From the NCBI RefSeq assembly GCF_022812285.1, contig NZ_CP093300.1:682001-746000 (forward strand): DNA of 64,000 nt, given 5' to 3'. The stretch is from Alkalihalobacillus sp. LMS39. GTDB taxonomy: Bacteria; Bacillota; Bacilli; Bacillales; Bacillaceae_F. Below the pieces are notes generated by a model. The model saw only the letters and a list, made by a program, of their open reading frames with translations, had not been told where the DNA came from and did no database searches. The position numbers and the translations under genes are program-made. How positions within the stretch are numbered: the stretch's first letter is position 1; every line of letters starts with the position of its first letter. Positions 1-8,230 of this stretch are shown here, piece by piece.

Positions 1-81
1 ACAGAGTTAGCAACGTCAAGTGAAGAACTTGCTAAGCTATCAGAAACAATGCAAGAAAGTATTGCAAAGTTTAAGTTGTAA
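1..81 (+). CDS. Methyl-accepting chemotaxis protein, C-terminal end (partial)
   Basis: The window opens inside a reading frame that ends with a TAA at 79-81. The last 26 residues run TELATSSEELAKLSETMQES and then IAKFKL. A helical tail of the form ASSEELxxLAxxLxxxxxKFKL is the usual end of the cytoplasmic signalling domain of methyl-accepting chemotaxis receptors. Only the tail is visible, so the ligand and the sensory domain are unknown. A strong terminator follows directly. Confidence 0.7.
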   Translation, partial: TELATSSEELAKLSETMQESIAKFKL

Positions 82-85
82 GATT

Positions 86-132
86 AAAAGGTCCCAAAAG
101 GTCATGAACTAGCGCCTTTTGGGACCTTTTTT
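86..132 (+). terminator. Rho-independent terminator after the chemotaxis receptor
   Basis: A perfect 16-bp stem (86-101 with 115-130) with a 13-nt loop and a short T-tract lies five bases after the stop codon. Confidence 0.9.
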
Positions 133-272
133 AAAAGATAAGAAAGTTAAAAATTTTGGTGTAGCAGTGAAGCTTTGAAAGCTATTTCAAGAAGAGCGAA
201 GGCTGCGCACCTGCGCGTTTCACCCAAAGAAGAGTCTTGTGGTTCACTGTCAAAAGCGGGCAGTAGGTTACA
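133..272. repeat. MITE-like dispersed repeat, copy A (right end lost)
   Basis: The copy starts with AAAAGATAAGAAAG right after the terminator T-tract. It shares the body of the family: AGCAGTGAAGCTTTGAAAGC, then AAGAGCGAAGGCTGCGCACC, then TTCACTGTCAAAAGCGGGCAG. The match ends near 272, so the right terminal inverted repeat seen in copy E is missing. Related copies lie at 26722-26893, 32702-32881 and 33797-33936, with fragments at 930-962, 16127-16213 and 18168-18198. Confidence 0.75.
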
Positions 273-276
273 TCAT

Positions 277-912
277 TTAATTAGTAATTATAACACCCAT
301 CAATGTTGCCAGTTGCATGGCTTGATAAGAAGACACTTTACATCCTTGTAAGGCCTCAATTGAAACCGTTAACGTTTCGAAAGTCGATGTGCTAAGGTCG
401 ATTCCTTTTAATGATGTTTGTTCAAAATTAGCTTCATTTAAATTACAATGATTAAATTCGACTTTTTTCAATACACAATCGTAGAAATCAGCGTTGACGA
501 GTGAGTTTTCAGTTAAGATGACCTTTTCTAACTTGGCATTTCCATAGGCAACAAGATTTAGTAAATTATTGTCAAACTTAACGTTTCCGATTCTTGATTT
601 TGTAAAATCACATCCAACTAGTTTACAGTTCTTGAATTCCGTGCGGTGGATGGAAGCTTTTCTGAATATGACATTTGATAAATCGCAGTTTTCAAAAATA
701 ACATCCGTAACGTCAATCTCACTAAAATCGGTGTTGTTAAATCGACTGTTACGGATTTTCATTTTTGATAAGTGAGCTCGGCTAACGTTTTCGTTATCAA
801 ACGTAGTATCTAGAATGAGACACGTGTCTAATTCAAAGTATTCATCATGGAAAATATCATGAAATCTCTTTTCTGGTAATTCAAGTGGTATTTTTGGTAA
901 GTCTATCTTCAT
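277..912 (-). CDS. Pentapeptide-repeat protein (Qnr/McbG-like fold)
   Basis: This 211-residue protein is almost wholly made of pentapeptide repeats of the A(D/N)LXX type, for example SRFNNTDFSEIDVTDVIFEN and FKNCKLVGCDFTKSRIG. Such repeats form a right-handed quadrilateral beta-helix that mimics DNA. The length and the C-terminal segment (GIDLSTSTFETLTVSIEALQ, ending LATLMGVII) resemble the chromosomal Bacillus pentapeptide proteins related to Qnr and McbG, which protect DNA gyrase from quinolones. Fold recognition is firm; gyrase protection is an inference from the family. The start has a GAGGTTTT ribosome site. Confidence 0.85.
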   Translation of the reverse strand: MKIDLPKIPLELPEKRFHDIFHDEYFELDTCLILDTTFDNENVSRAHLSKMKIRNSRFNNTDFSEIDVTDVIFENCDLSNVIFRKASIHRTEFKNCKLVGCDFTKSRIGNVKFDNNLLNLVAYGNAKLEKVILTENSLVNADFYDCVLKKVEFNHCNLNEANFEQTSLKGIDLSTSTFETLTVSIEALQGCKVSSYQAMQLATLMGVIITN

Positions 913-929
913 ATTAAAACCTCATTTTT

Positions 930-962
930 AAAAGATAAGAAAAATTTAGTATAGCAATGAAG
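930..962. repeat. MITE-like repeat, left-end fragment
   Basis: TAAAAGATAAGAAAAATTTAG followed by TATAGCAATGAAG matches the left end of the MITE-like family. It follows a T-run and stops abruptly, so it is a solo end or a decayed copy. Confidence 0.55.
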
Positions 963-992
963 GAGAGCGGTAGTTACCCTGGTGAGAAACCC

Positions 993-1176
993 TATCGGAC
1001 ATATATTCCGCTATTTTAATAAAAAGTAACATTTCTCGAAGACTATCGGACATCTGTTCCGTTATTTTAGTTGATCAATGTGTTATTGACGCGGTTTTTG
1101 CTGGAATAGCGGAATAGATGTCCGTAAGAATTGAAAAGTGGGGTATTTTTCATGAAATAGCGGAACAAATGTCCGA
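993..1176. repeat. 180-bp four-motif inverted element, copy 1
   Basis: Two direct motifs of the form TATCGGACATxTxTTCCG (CGGAC at 996 and 1047) are followed by two inverted motifs (GTCCG at 1120 and 1171). The offset within each pair is exactly 51 bp and CGGAC-to-GTCCG spans 180 bp. The spacers differ from other copies. It lies between two minus-strand genes, downstream of the 68-residue gene at 1253. Confidence 0.85.
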
Positions 1177-1252
1177 AACAATGGGCAAATTAGATTCAAG
1201 GTCATAGACAAGAATGTCCTTGAGAACAAAATGAAAGGACATCCTTTTTCCC

Positions 1253-1459
1253 TTACATATTACAATGGAAATACGTCATTTTAAAACCAGACTTTTCAAC
1301 GACAGGAAACCCGCCATTGTCGTAACAGTTATTACTTGCTGTTGTGATTTCAACATAACTCATATAAGACTGTGCTGCTATTAAAAAAGCAATAACGACG
1401 AATGCTAATAAAGCGACTAAGATTATTTGTTTTTTATTTTTCGATACGATAGTATTCAT
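1253..1459 (-). CDS. Small single-pass membrane protein of unknown function
   Basis: A 68-residue protein with a charged N-terminus (KNKKQ) and one transmembrane segment (about residues 12-29), followed by a short outer segment with two cysteines (NNCYDNGG and FHCNM). A GGAGGAAA ribosome site stands six bases before the ATG. The family is not recognised. The two outer cysteines could form a disulfide. Confidence 0.6.
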   Translation of the reverse strand: MNTIVSKNKKQIILVALLAFVVIAFLIAAQSYMSYVEITTASNNCYDNGGFPVVEKSGFKMTYFHCNM

Positions 1460-1517
1460 AGATTTCCTCCGCAGTTGGTGATTCCCATATTATATAATGA
1501 ATTGAACAATTTTTCTA

Positions 1518-2084
1518 TCAACGAAACGAGGCTAGTCCTTTATTTGTAAATTGATTAATAAGTTCAGCCATTTCTGTTGTTGATTTATCCATACCATTGT
1601 CTAACCAACTTTTTATGACGTGAATACAGCCACTCACAACGAGTAAACTAATATATTGTGAAGCTTTGTCATCTACAACATTAACTTCCATCCAGTTTTT
1701 CATTGTAAACTGTTCTGTAATTTCCATAACTTTTTGTTGGAATGCTGTACCGCTTTGACCGCTTAAAAATATATGGCACAGTTCATGTTTTGTCGCAACG
1801 TATTCTAATATTTTTACGGTCATTTGTAAGGATTCTTCTTCTTTGTGAAAGTTATATTGACATAATGTTTCGTACATATCTGCAATGAATTCTTCTTCAA
1901 TTTTATGTAAAAGGTCATATGGATCAGTAAAATGAGCATAAAACGTAGAACGATTCACATCTGCGACCTGACATAATTCTTTTACAGTTATTGCGGAAAT
2001 TTGTTTTTGTTTTAATAAGGATATAAGACTGTCTTTCAATACCATCCGAGTGTACTTTTTACGGCGATCTAATTTTTCACTCAA
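1518..2084 (-). CDS. TetR/AcrR-family transcriptional repressor
   Basis: A 188-residue one-component regulator. The N-terminal helix-turn-helix is clear (ITVKELCQVADVNRSTFYAH, residues about 33-52), followed by FTDPYDLLHKIEEEF and an all-helical ligand domain. The start is TTG with an AAGGGGGAA ribosome site. The gene is divergent from the MMPL transporter, and the intergenic region carries two GTTG..CAAC inverted repeats, so it most likely represses the pump and its own gene. The inducer is unknown. Confidence 0.9.
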   Translation of the reverse strand: MSEKLDRRKKYTRMVLKDSLISLLKQKQISAITVKELCQVADVNRSTFYAHFTDPYDLLHKIEEEFIADMYETLCQYNFHKEEESLQMTVKILEYVATKHELCHIFLSGQSGTAFQQKVMEITEQFTMKNWMEVNVVDDKASQYISLLVVSGCIHVIKSWLDNGMDKSTTEMAELINQFTNKGLASFR

Positions 2085-2133
2085 TGAAAATTCCCCCTTT
2101 TTCTTTTGTGAAAATCAACACATTAAGCAAAAG

Positions 2134-2197
2134 TGTTGGGCACTCAACGTTTTATATTAAACTGTTTGTTGAATATCCAACACTGTGTTTATATAAT
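2134..2197 (+). promoter_or_regulatory. Pump promoter with two TetR operator-like palindromes
   Basis: A sigma-A type promoter (TTGAAT at 2169-2174, 17-bp spacer, TATAAT at 2192-2197) drives the MMPL operon. A near-perfect 16-bp palindrome, TGTTGAATATCCAACA (2167-2182), covers the -35 box. A second, weaker one (GTTGGGCACTCAAC, 2135-2148) lies upstream. Binding there by the divergent TetR protein would block the promoter. Confidence 0.7.
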
Positions 2198-2239
2198 GAT
2201 AAAGTGCAAAAGAAGATAATACAAGAGAGGTGAGCAACA

Positions 2240-4294
2240 ATTGGCATAGCAGCAACAATTATTAAACATAAAAAAGCGATTGTAATCGTATTTGCCATCA
2301 TTGCAGTCCTTGCAACAATTGCGCAATTTTTTGTATCAGTCAATTACAATATGGTTGATTATTTGCCAGATGATGCTCAATCGACTCAAGCGCTTGAAAT
2401 CATGGAAGAAGAATTCACCGCCTCTGTACCAAATACGAGAGTGATGTTACAAGATGTGAGCGTGCAAGAAGCACTTATTTTTAAAGAAAAATTATCGGCT
2501 ATTGACGGTGTGTCAGATGTAATGTGGTTAGATAATGTAATGGACTTGAAAATACCATTAGAAATGGCCGATCAAGATACAGTTGAGTCTTATTATAAAG
2601 AGGGGAATGCATTATTTTCTTTTAGTGTAAGACAAGGGAATGAAGTTGCTGTCACAGATGAGATTTATGAAATCATAGGTAAAAACGATGCGATGGCAGG
2701 AGAAGCGTTAGATACGGCAACTTCGCAAAAAATGGCAGGAACAGAATCTTTGTATGCGGCTGCTTTACTTATACCGATTATTATCATTATCCTCGTCGTT
2801 TCTACAACCTCTTGGGTTGAGCCAATTTTCTTTTTAACGGCGATTGGGGTATCTGTTCTTATTAATTTAGGTACGAATATATTTATCGGTGAAGTATCGT
2901 TTGTTACACAGTCTGTTGCACCGATATTACAACTAGCGGTATCACTAGATTATGCGATTTTCTTGTTGCATAGTTTCTCGGATTACAGGAAAAAAACGAG
3001 CAATCCGGAAGAAGCGATGCAACTTGCTATGAAACGTTCGTTTCCAGCTATTGCAGCAAGTGCGGCTACAACGTTTTTTGGTTTCACTGCATTAATGTTA
3101 ATGAATTTTGAAATTGGGTCTGATTTAGGGTTGAATCTAGTTAAAGGGATTTTGTTAAGCTTTATTAGTGTCATGGTTTTTCTACCGGCATTAACTTTAT
3201 GCTTTTATAAATGGATGGATAAAACGGAACATAAGAGCTTCGTTCCAAACTTTCAAGGGTTTGGCCAACGTGTGATGAAGTTTCGAATCCCGAGTTTACT
3301 TATCGTTTTGGTGATTTTACTCCCAAGCTTTTTAGCACAAAGCAATACAACGTTTACGTATGGACTTGGTGAACAACCAGAGAATACAAGAGCAGGCGCT
3401 GATTTTAAAATCATTGAAGAAGCGTTTGGGGAATTGACCCCGATTGTATTGCTAGTTCCAAATGGAGATTTAGCAAAAGAGATGGAGCTAGTGCAAGGAT
3501 TAGAGGAACTTAATCATGTTACAAGTGTCATCTCATATGTTTCGATGGTAGGCAGTGCAATTCCACCAGAATATGTTGATGAATCGATTCGAAATGAGTT
3601 TTTCTCTGAGAATTATAGCCGAATTATTATTAACACGAATGCGGCTAAAGAAGGAGACATTCCGTTTTCCATTGTCGAAGCAGTTCAAGAGAAAGCCGCC
3701 CTTTATTATGGAGAAGAAGCATTAAGTCTTGGAGAAAGTGTGACCCTTTATGATATTAAAAATACGGTTGAAAAAGATAACATTGTAGTAAATGTGATGA
3801 CGGTTGTCACGATAGCGATTGTTCTTCTTGTAACGTTTAGGTCATTTACGATTCCTGTCGTCCTTTTAGTGACAATACAAGCAGCAGTGTGGGTCAATTT
3901 ATCAATTCCGTATTTTACGGATACGTCTTTAGTGTTTGTCGGGTATTTAATTATAAGTACGGTACAGCTCGCTGCCACGGTTGACTATGCGATTCTACTG
4001 ACCGAAGCATACAATGAAAACCGCAAAGAAATGCTGGCAATTGCCGCGATTAAGAAAACACTTGATGAAAAAGTATTTTCAATTTCAATATCAGCAGCAA
4101 TTTTATCAAGTATCGGGTTTATATTATGGATTACTTCGACGAATCCGATTGTTGGTTCGATTGGGTTATTATTAGGAAGAGGAGCTTTACTTGCTTTTGT
4201 GATGGTTGTTTGTTTCTTACCAGCACTGTTGTTACTGTTAGATAAAGTCATTAAGAAAACAACTTATAATGCGAATTATTACGAGGAGAAATGA
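2240..4294 (+). CDS. MMPL/RND-family efflux transporter, apparent AUU start
   Basis: A 684-residue MMPL-type transporter with the RND half-repeat plan. There is an N-terminal helix (KHKKAIVIVFAIIAVLATIA), an extracellular loop that begins VNYNMVDYLPDDAQS, a five- to six-helix bundle with the QLAVSLDYAIFLLHSF motif, a second loop (TFTYGLGEQPENTRAG) and a second bundle with ATVDYAILLTEAYNE. The proteins export lipids, peptides or hydrophobic drugs by proton antiport; the substrate here is unknown. The first in-frame ATG (2351) would remove the first membrane helix. The only start well placed after the ribosome site GAGGTGA (2227-2233) is ATT at 2240; TTG at 2241 is out of frame. The gene overlaps the next by ATGA. 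Confidence 0.85.
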   Translation: MGIAATIIKHKKAIVIVFAIIAVLATIAQFFVSVNYNMVDYLPDDAQSTQALEIMEEEFTASVPNTRVMLQDVSVQEALIFKEKLSAIDGVSDVMWLDNVMDLKIPLEMADQDTVESYYKEGNALFSFSVRQGNEVAVTDEIYEIIGKNDAMAGEALDTATSQKMAGTESLYAAALLIPIIIIILVVSTTSWVEPIFFLTAIGVSVLINLGTNIFIGEVSFVTQSVAPILQLAVSLDYAIFLLHSFSDYRKKTSNPEEAMQLAMKRSFPAIAASAATTFFGFTALMLMNFEIGSDLGLNLVKGILLSFISVMVFLPALTLCFYKWMDKTEHKSFVPNFQGFGQRVMKFRIPSLLIVLVILLPSFLAQSNTTFTYGLGEQPENTRAGADFKIIEEAFGELTPIVLLVPNGDLAKEMELVQGLEELNHVTSVISYVSMVGSAIPPEYVDESIRNEFFSENYSRIIINTNAAKEGDIPFSIVEAVQEKAALYYGEEALSLGESVTLYDIKNTVEKDNIVVNVMTVVTIAIVLLVTFRSFTIPVVLLVTIQAAVWVNLSIPYFTDTSLVFVGYLIISTVQLAATVDYAILLTEAYNENRKEMLAIAAIKKTLDEKVFSISISAAILSSIGFILWITSTNPIVGSIGLLLGRGALLAFVMVVCFLPALLLLLDKVIKKTTYNANYYEEK

Positions 4295-6126
4295 TGATGA
4301 GAAAAAAACAGTTATGGCTTATTGTTCTTGCACTTCTATTGCTCTTGCCGTCATTTCTTGTTCAAGCCAATCAAACGGATGAAAGTCAGGATGAGGGAAC
4401 GAGCACAATGGAACAAACTGATGGCAAGCTTGCGTCAAAGGATGAAGTTGTGTATGCATTGTTACAAGCGACAGGTGAGCTTGAACAAGTGTATGTTGTT
4501 AACAACTTAAATATAAGAGAAGCCGGAACAATTATCGATTATGGTCCGTATGATAGTGTGAAAAATTTAACAGACTTAACAGAACTTGAGCATGAAGATG
4601 ATGTTGTTCGTATAGAAGCTTCAAAAGGTAAATTTTTTTATCAAGGTAATATCGAGCAATCCGTCGAGCTACCATGGAATATTGAGGTTGCTTATAAGTT
4701 AGATGGGAAAGAAATCGCTCCAGAGCAACTGATCAATCAAGACGGTCATTTTGAAATGACGATTCAAACAACCGCTAATGAAAACGGAGAACAACTATTT
4801 TACGAAAACTATATTTTACAAATCTCTGTGATGCTTGAATCTGATATTTTTAATAATATCGAAGTGACAGATGGCATGATTGCTAATGTCGGGAAAAATC
4901 AGCAAGTGACATTCACTGCCATGCCTGAACAAGATGGTGAATATTATCTAGCAGCAGATGTCACCCAGTTTGAGATGCAGGGGATTGAAATTGCGGCTGT
5001 TCCTTCTTCCATGGCGATTGATCCGCCAGATATTGATAATATGACAGAGGATATGGATTCTTTAACAGATGCGATTCGTCAGTTAAACGAAGGTGTTGGT
5101 GAGTTAAAAGCGGGCGTTGTGGAATTAAATGATGGTGTTGAGCAATTACGAAATGGTTCGCAGCAATATCAGAACGGGATGATTGAATTAAACAAAGGCT
5201 CTTCAGAACTCGTCAATGCATCGAAATCCATTGATGAAGCACTTGCCACGATAAGTCAAAGTCTTGCTGATGCTGATGATGTTGATATGAGTGAGCTTGT
5301 TGCGGTCGCAGATGGTTTAAATCAAATCGCTGGTGGACTAAATGAAACAGCTGATGGATTAGCTCTTCTGCGAGAAAACTATAATATGGCATATAATGCG
5401 TTGGATGGAGCGATATCGGGGATTCCAGATCATAACATCTCGAGAGAAGAAATCGATGCTCTAATTGGAAGCGGTGCAGATACGACTGTTGTTGATAAAC
5501 TAGTCGAAACATATAATGCAGCTCGATCTGTTAAAAGGACGTATAATCAGTTCAATGAAGCATTTAGAGCTGTTGATGCCACATTACGAGATGTGAGTGG
5601 AGCATTAAAAGAAATGGGCACCACGCTTTCTACAATTGCCAACGGTTTATCCGCTTCTGTCGATGAGATGGGAGATACGAATGGATTTGCTGAGTTACAA
5701 AATGGTCTGTCACAGTTGTCAGCAAACTATGGAGAATTCCACTCGGGATTAGTGAGCTACACAAACGGTGTTGGTGAGTTATCAAACTCTTATGGTGAGT
5801 TACATTCTGGCATTGTGGAACTGGCAAACGGAACGACAGAATTAGAAAGTGGAGTTGGTGAACTCCAAGATGGCACAGGAACATTGTATGAATCAACAAG
5901 TGACTTACCAGAACAAATGCAAGAAGAAATTGATAATATGATTGCCGAATATGATAAATCAGATTTCGAAGCCGTGTCATTTGTATCTCCGAAAAATGAA
6001 AAAGTAAACTCAGTCCAATTTGTTATCCGAACAGATAGTTTGAAAATAGAAGAACAAGAAACAGAGACAGACGAAGCACCAGAAGAAAAAACATTCTGGG
6101 ATCGCTTGCGCGAGTTGTTCTCTTAA
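4291..6126 (+). CDS. Secreted or anchored YhgE/Pip-like heptad-repeat partner of the MMPL pump
   Basis: A 611-residue protein with a signal peptide (about residues 1-27, ending SFLVQAN), a beta-rich N-terminal region, and from about residue 255 many LxxGxxxLxxG heptads (for example LNEGVGELKAGVVELNDG and LANGTTELESGVGELQDG). These heptads are typical of the YhgE/Pip surface proteins of Firmicutes and form long helical hairpins. There is no clear C-terminal membrane helix; the end is acidic (EEQETETDEAPEE) and then WDRLRELFS. The ATGA overlap with the pump indicates translational coupling, so it probably acts as its extracytoplasmic adaptor (inference). A terminator follows. Confidence 0.75.
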   Translation: MMMRKKQLWLIVLALLLLLPSFLVQANQTDESQDEGTSTMEQTDGKLASKDEVVYALLQATGELEQVYVVNNLNIREAGTIIDYGPYDSVKNLTDLTELEHEDDVVRIEASKGKFFYQGNIEQSVELPWNIEVAYKLDGKEIAPEQLINQDGHFEMTIQTTANENGEQLFYENYILQISVMLESDIFNNIEVTDGMIANVGKNQQVTFTAMPEQDGEYYLAADVTQFEMQGIEIAAVPSSMAIDPPDIDNMTEDMDSLTDAIRQLNEGVGELKAGVVELNDGVEQLRNGSQQYQNGMIELNKGSSELVNASKSIDEALATISQSLADADDVDMSELVAVADGLNQIAGGLNETADGLALLRENYNMAYNALDGAISGIPDHNISREEIDALIGSGADTTVVDKLVETYNAARSVKRTYNQFNEAFRAVDATLRDVSGALKEMGTTLSTIANGLSASVDEMGDTNGFAELQNGLSQLSANYGEFHSGLVSYTNGVGELSNSYGELHSGIVELANGTTELESGVGELQDGTGTLYESTSDLPEQMQEEIDNMIAEYDKSDFEAVSFVSPKNEKVNSVQFVIRTDSLKIEEQETETDEAPEEKTFWDRLRELFS

Positions 6127-6132
6127 TAAGCG

Positions 6133-6164
6133 GAAAAACCTTCGTACGTGCGGAGGTTTTTTTG
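6133..6164 (+). terminator. Terminator of the MMPL operon
   Basis: An 11-bp stem (AAAAACCTTCG with CGGAGGTTTTT, one G-U pair) and a T-tract stand just after the stop codon. Confidence 0.85.
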
Positions 6165-6275
6165 TTTGATTTGGAAATAGCGTGAAAAAAGGACCATTTA
6201 TTTGAAAATTATATATGGTATAATTTCCAAAAGTAAAAACTTTCCATAACAAGATGGGGAGAGGAGAGCAATTTG

Positions 6276-6515
6276 ATGAAGTTTATTCGGTATACATGGC
6301 TGTTACTGTCAGGAGTTTGGGTTCTTTTGTTTTCACTTTGGATGAGCGGGCCAGGAATTGCGGAAACAGATACACCAGAATATAGAGTGCAATTCATGTT
6401 GTTATTTGTTTTATGGGTAGTTGGATTTGTCCTCCAAATGAAAGAAAAGAGGCGAGTGTTAGGAATAGTGTTGACGGTTATTGCGGCGGGTTTTTATGTT
6501 GCTTTAATGGTGTAA
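6276..6515 (+). CDS. Small membrane protein, two to three helices, unknown function
   Basis: A 79-residue hydrophobic protein (MKFIRYTWLLLSGVWVLLFS...), with predicted helices at about 7-24, 41-56 and 61-79. An in-frame TTG at 6273 precedes the ATG; AGGAG at 6262-6266 suits either start. The family is not recognised. No partner is obvious; the next gene begins 25 bases on. Confidence 0.6.
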   Translation: MKFIRYTWLLLSGVWVLLFSLWMSGPGIAETDTPEYRVQFMLLFVLWVVGFVLQMKEKRRVLGIVLTVIAAGFYVALMV

Positions 6516-6539
6516 CGAGATTTAGATGGAGTGGGAGAT

Positions 6540-7130
6540 ATGATTCAAAACGATGTTATCGAATCTTCACAGTGGAGTGGAGGCTATTATGAACTTTCCA
6601 TAGAGTTCAGCCCAGTTGGTGATGATAAAAAATTAAATGCTGCTCTTGCTGCCGTATCCAATAGCAAGATTGTTGCTGTTCCGATTTCACACCGAGTGAA
6701 AATTGAAGGGAATAGCGTGAATCAATGGTACGGTGAGATTCATATTTTAGATGGAAAAGTTTTGCCTTGTATGATGGCGGTGACTAGAATTGATGACGAA
6801 TCAGATTGGCTCGATATATCCATCCCTCAATCTGCGTTTGAGCAGGCTTACTGTTATCGCTATCCGCTAACAAAGGATCTGAATCCGTGGTTAAACGACG
6901 TGAATGTAACACTCATTAAGTTAGCAGAGTGGGTATTTAAAGAGTCTCCTTTTGAGCTAGCAATGATAGGAGAAGAAATTACGGGACACACAAATCATAC
7001 AGTGGTAACGAGAGAGATAATAGAGAGCGGCAGCGGAATTTTTATTTTACCTTTTTCACTTCACAAGAAGATGAAACCGTTACGAAGAGGGATTGAGCTT
7101 TCGAATGGATTACAACTGTACCGTGAATAA
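6540..7130 (+). CDS. Conserved-looking cytosolic protein of unknown function
   Basis: A 196-residue soluble protein without signal peptide or membrane helix, rich in aromatic residues (SSQWSGGYYELSIEFSP, NQWYGEIHILDG, YCYRYPLTKDLNPWLND). The start may be ATG 6540 or GTG 6531; the GGAG motifs upstream do not decide it. A hairpin terminator lies shortly downstream. I do not recognise the family. Confidence 0.6.
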   Translation: MIQNDVIESSQWSGGYYELSIEFSPVGDDKKLNAALAAVSNSKIVAVPISHRVKIEGNSVNQWYGEIHILDGKVLPCMMAVTRIDDESDWLDISIPQSAFEQAYCYRYPLTKDLNPWLNDVNVTLIKLAEWVFKESPFELAMIGEEITGHTNHTVVTREIIESGSGIFILPFSLHKKMKPLRRGIELSNGLQLYRE

Positions 7131-7145
7131 CAGGGGAAAATGTAT

Positions 7146-7190
7146 AATAGAAGCGATTTGCTTTAATAAAGTGATAAGCTTCTATTTTTA
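7146..7190 (+). terminator. Probable terminator
   Basis: AATAGAAGC (7146-7154) pairs with GCTTCTATT (7178-7186), followed by TTTTA. The loop is long (23 nt). Confidence 0.55.
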
Positions 7191-7281
7191 AAATTTCATA
7201 ATGTCATAATATTAGAAAAATGAAAAGGAGTTATGCAATGAATTTTTTTGTCAGAATTCATTAGGGAGGTTGGATATTCAA

Positions 7282-7479
7282 ATGAAAAACAAAAAAATAA
7301 TTAATGTTTCTGAATCTATTTTATTGGTCAGTTCATTTTTTATGCTTATGTTTATAAATAAATATTTGGTGTTTATACCTGAATTTAAATATATTTTTGA
7401 GAGAGATTCTTTATGGTACATATTACCTTTTATAACTTTAGGTTTAGCTATACATTCATTTTGTAACAGGGAAACTTAA
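7282..7479 (+). CDS. Small two-helix membrane protein
   Basis: A 65-residue protein with helices at about 9-27 and 45-60. ATG 7282 lies 12 bases after GGGAGG (7264-7269); a TTG at 7270 abuts that site and is less likely. No family recognised. It stands at the edge of a decayed region. Confidence 0.45.
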   Translation: MKNKKIINVSESILLVSSFFMLMFINKYLVFIPEFKYIFERDSLWYILPFITLGLAIHSFCNRET

Positions 7480-7480
7480 T

Positions 7481-7664
7481 AAATTCGGTTTTGAACTTTC
7501 AGGCGACAGACAAAATGTCGTTAAAGAGCTGAATATTAGTAGCAACAATAGTTACTTATAAAGACAGTTCGTATACTGAGGTTACAACGAATATTGTCAA
7601 CCTTAGTTTCGACGTACAAGAAGGTGTAATCCAAAAAATCGTCGATGTTGATACTTATAATTGA
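7481..7664 (+). pseudogene. Frameshifted gene fragment
   Basis: One frame reads KFGFELSGDRQNVVKELNIS and stops, while an overlapping frame continues ATIVTYKDSSYTEVTTNIVN and LSFDVQEGVIQKIVDVDTYN to a TGA at 7662. Both halves have protein-like composition, there is no start or ribosome site, and the two join by one frameshift. This looks like the C-terminal remnant of a lost gene. Its family is not recognised. Confidence 0.4.
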
Positions 7665-7728
7665 TTTTTATTAGCCTTTTGTAAAGGGCAAAAGCGAAGA
7701 AGAAGTATCCAATAGAGAGGTTCTATTA

Positions 7729-7990
7729 GACAAAACAGAAGCAAAACCGACGGAAGTGTCCTTCATCAAAGGAATGAAGGACAAAACAGAGGGAAAACGA
7801 GTGAAAAGTGTCCTTCATCAAAGGGATGAAGGACAAAACAAAGGCAAAACCGACGAAAAGTGTCCTTCATCGAAGGGATGAAGGACAAAACAGAAGCAAA
7901 ACGAGCAAAAAGTGTCCTTCATCGAAGGGATGAAGGACAAAACAAGGACAAATTAGACAAAAAGTGTCCTTCATCGAACCCACGAAGGCC
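7729..7990. repeat. 52-bp tandem repeat array with palindromic core
   Basis: Units start at 7756, 7808, 7860, 7912 and 7964, each exactly 52 bp apart, with a partial unit before and after. Each unit has GTGTCCTTCATC, a short centre, GATGAAGGACA (an inverted repeat), then an A-rich linker such as AAACAGAAGCAAAACGAGC. Linkers are near-identical, unlike CRISPR spacers. No convincing gene is encoded. Confidence 0.9.
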
Positions 7991-8073
7991 CCAACACAAA
8001 TACAACTAACCAAAACTGCCATATTAAGTACAAACACACCACAAACTAAACCAGAATCCACCCCCTACCGAAT

Positions 8074-8115
8074 CAAAAAGAGTTCCTTTCTTTCTTCTAG
8101 AAGGGAACTTTTTTA
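8074..8115 (+). terminator. Imperfect terminator-like hairpin
   Basis: AAAAAGAGTTCC (8075-8086) pairs with GGGAACTTTTTTT (8103-8114) with a bulge. It separates the repeat array from the next operon. Confidence 0.5.
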
Positions 8116-8141
8116 CTATTTCTGATCCGCCTAACTTACGA

Positions 8142-8201
8142 ACAATAAATATTAAATTTTAATAAATATTTATTGTAAAACAATAAATATCGATGTAAAA
8201 T
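8142..8201 (+). promoter_or_regulatory. Promoter with three ACAATAAATAT operator repeats
   Basis: ACAATAAATATT (8142-8153) and its exact inverse (8165-8176) form a 12-bp palindrome, and a third half-site (ACAATAAATAT) lies at 8180-8190. They overlap a promoter with TTGTAA (8173-8178), a 17-bp spacer and TAAAAT (8196-8201). The likely regulator is the XRE protein of the operon downstream. Confidence 0.55.
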
Positions 8202-8230
8202 AAAGACAAAATTAAAACGAGGTGTGACGC

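Noticed and set aside
5213-5980. Antisense frames opposite the heptad-repeat protein
   Set aside because: They arise from the repeated heptad codons and show His/Gln/Leu-rich shadow composition.
7729-7990. CRISPR array
   Set aside because: Units are evenly spaced with inverted repeats, but the linkers are almost identical to each other and no cas gene is near; it is a plain tandem repeat.
7867-8061. Minus-strand reading frame of 64 codons across the repeat array
   Set aside because: It is composed of translated repeat units with no ribosome site.
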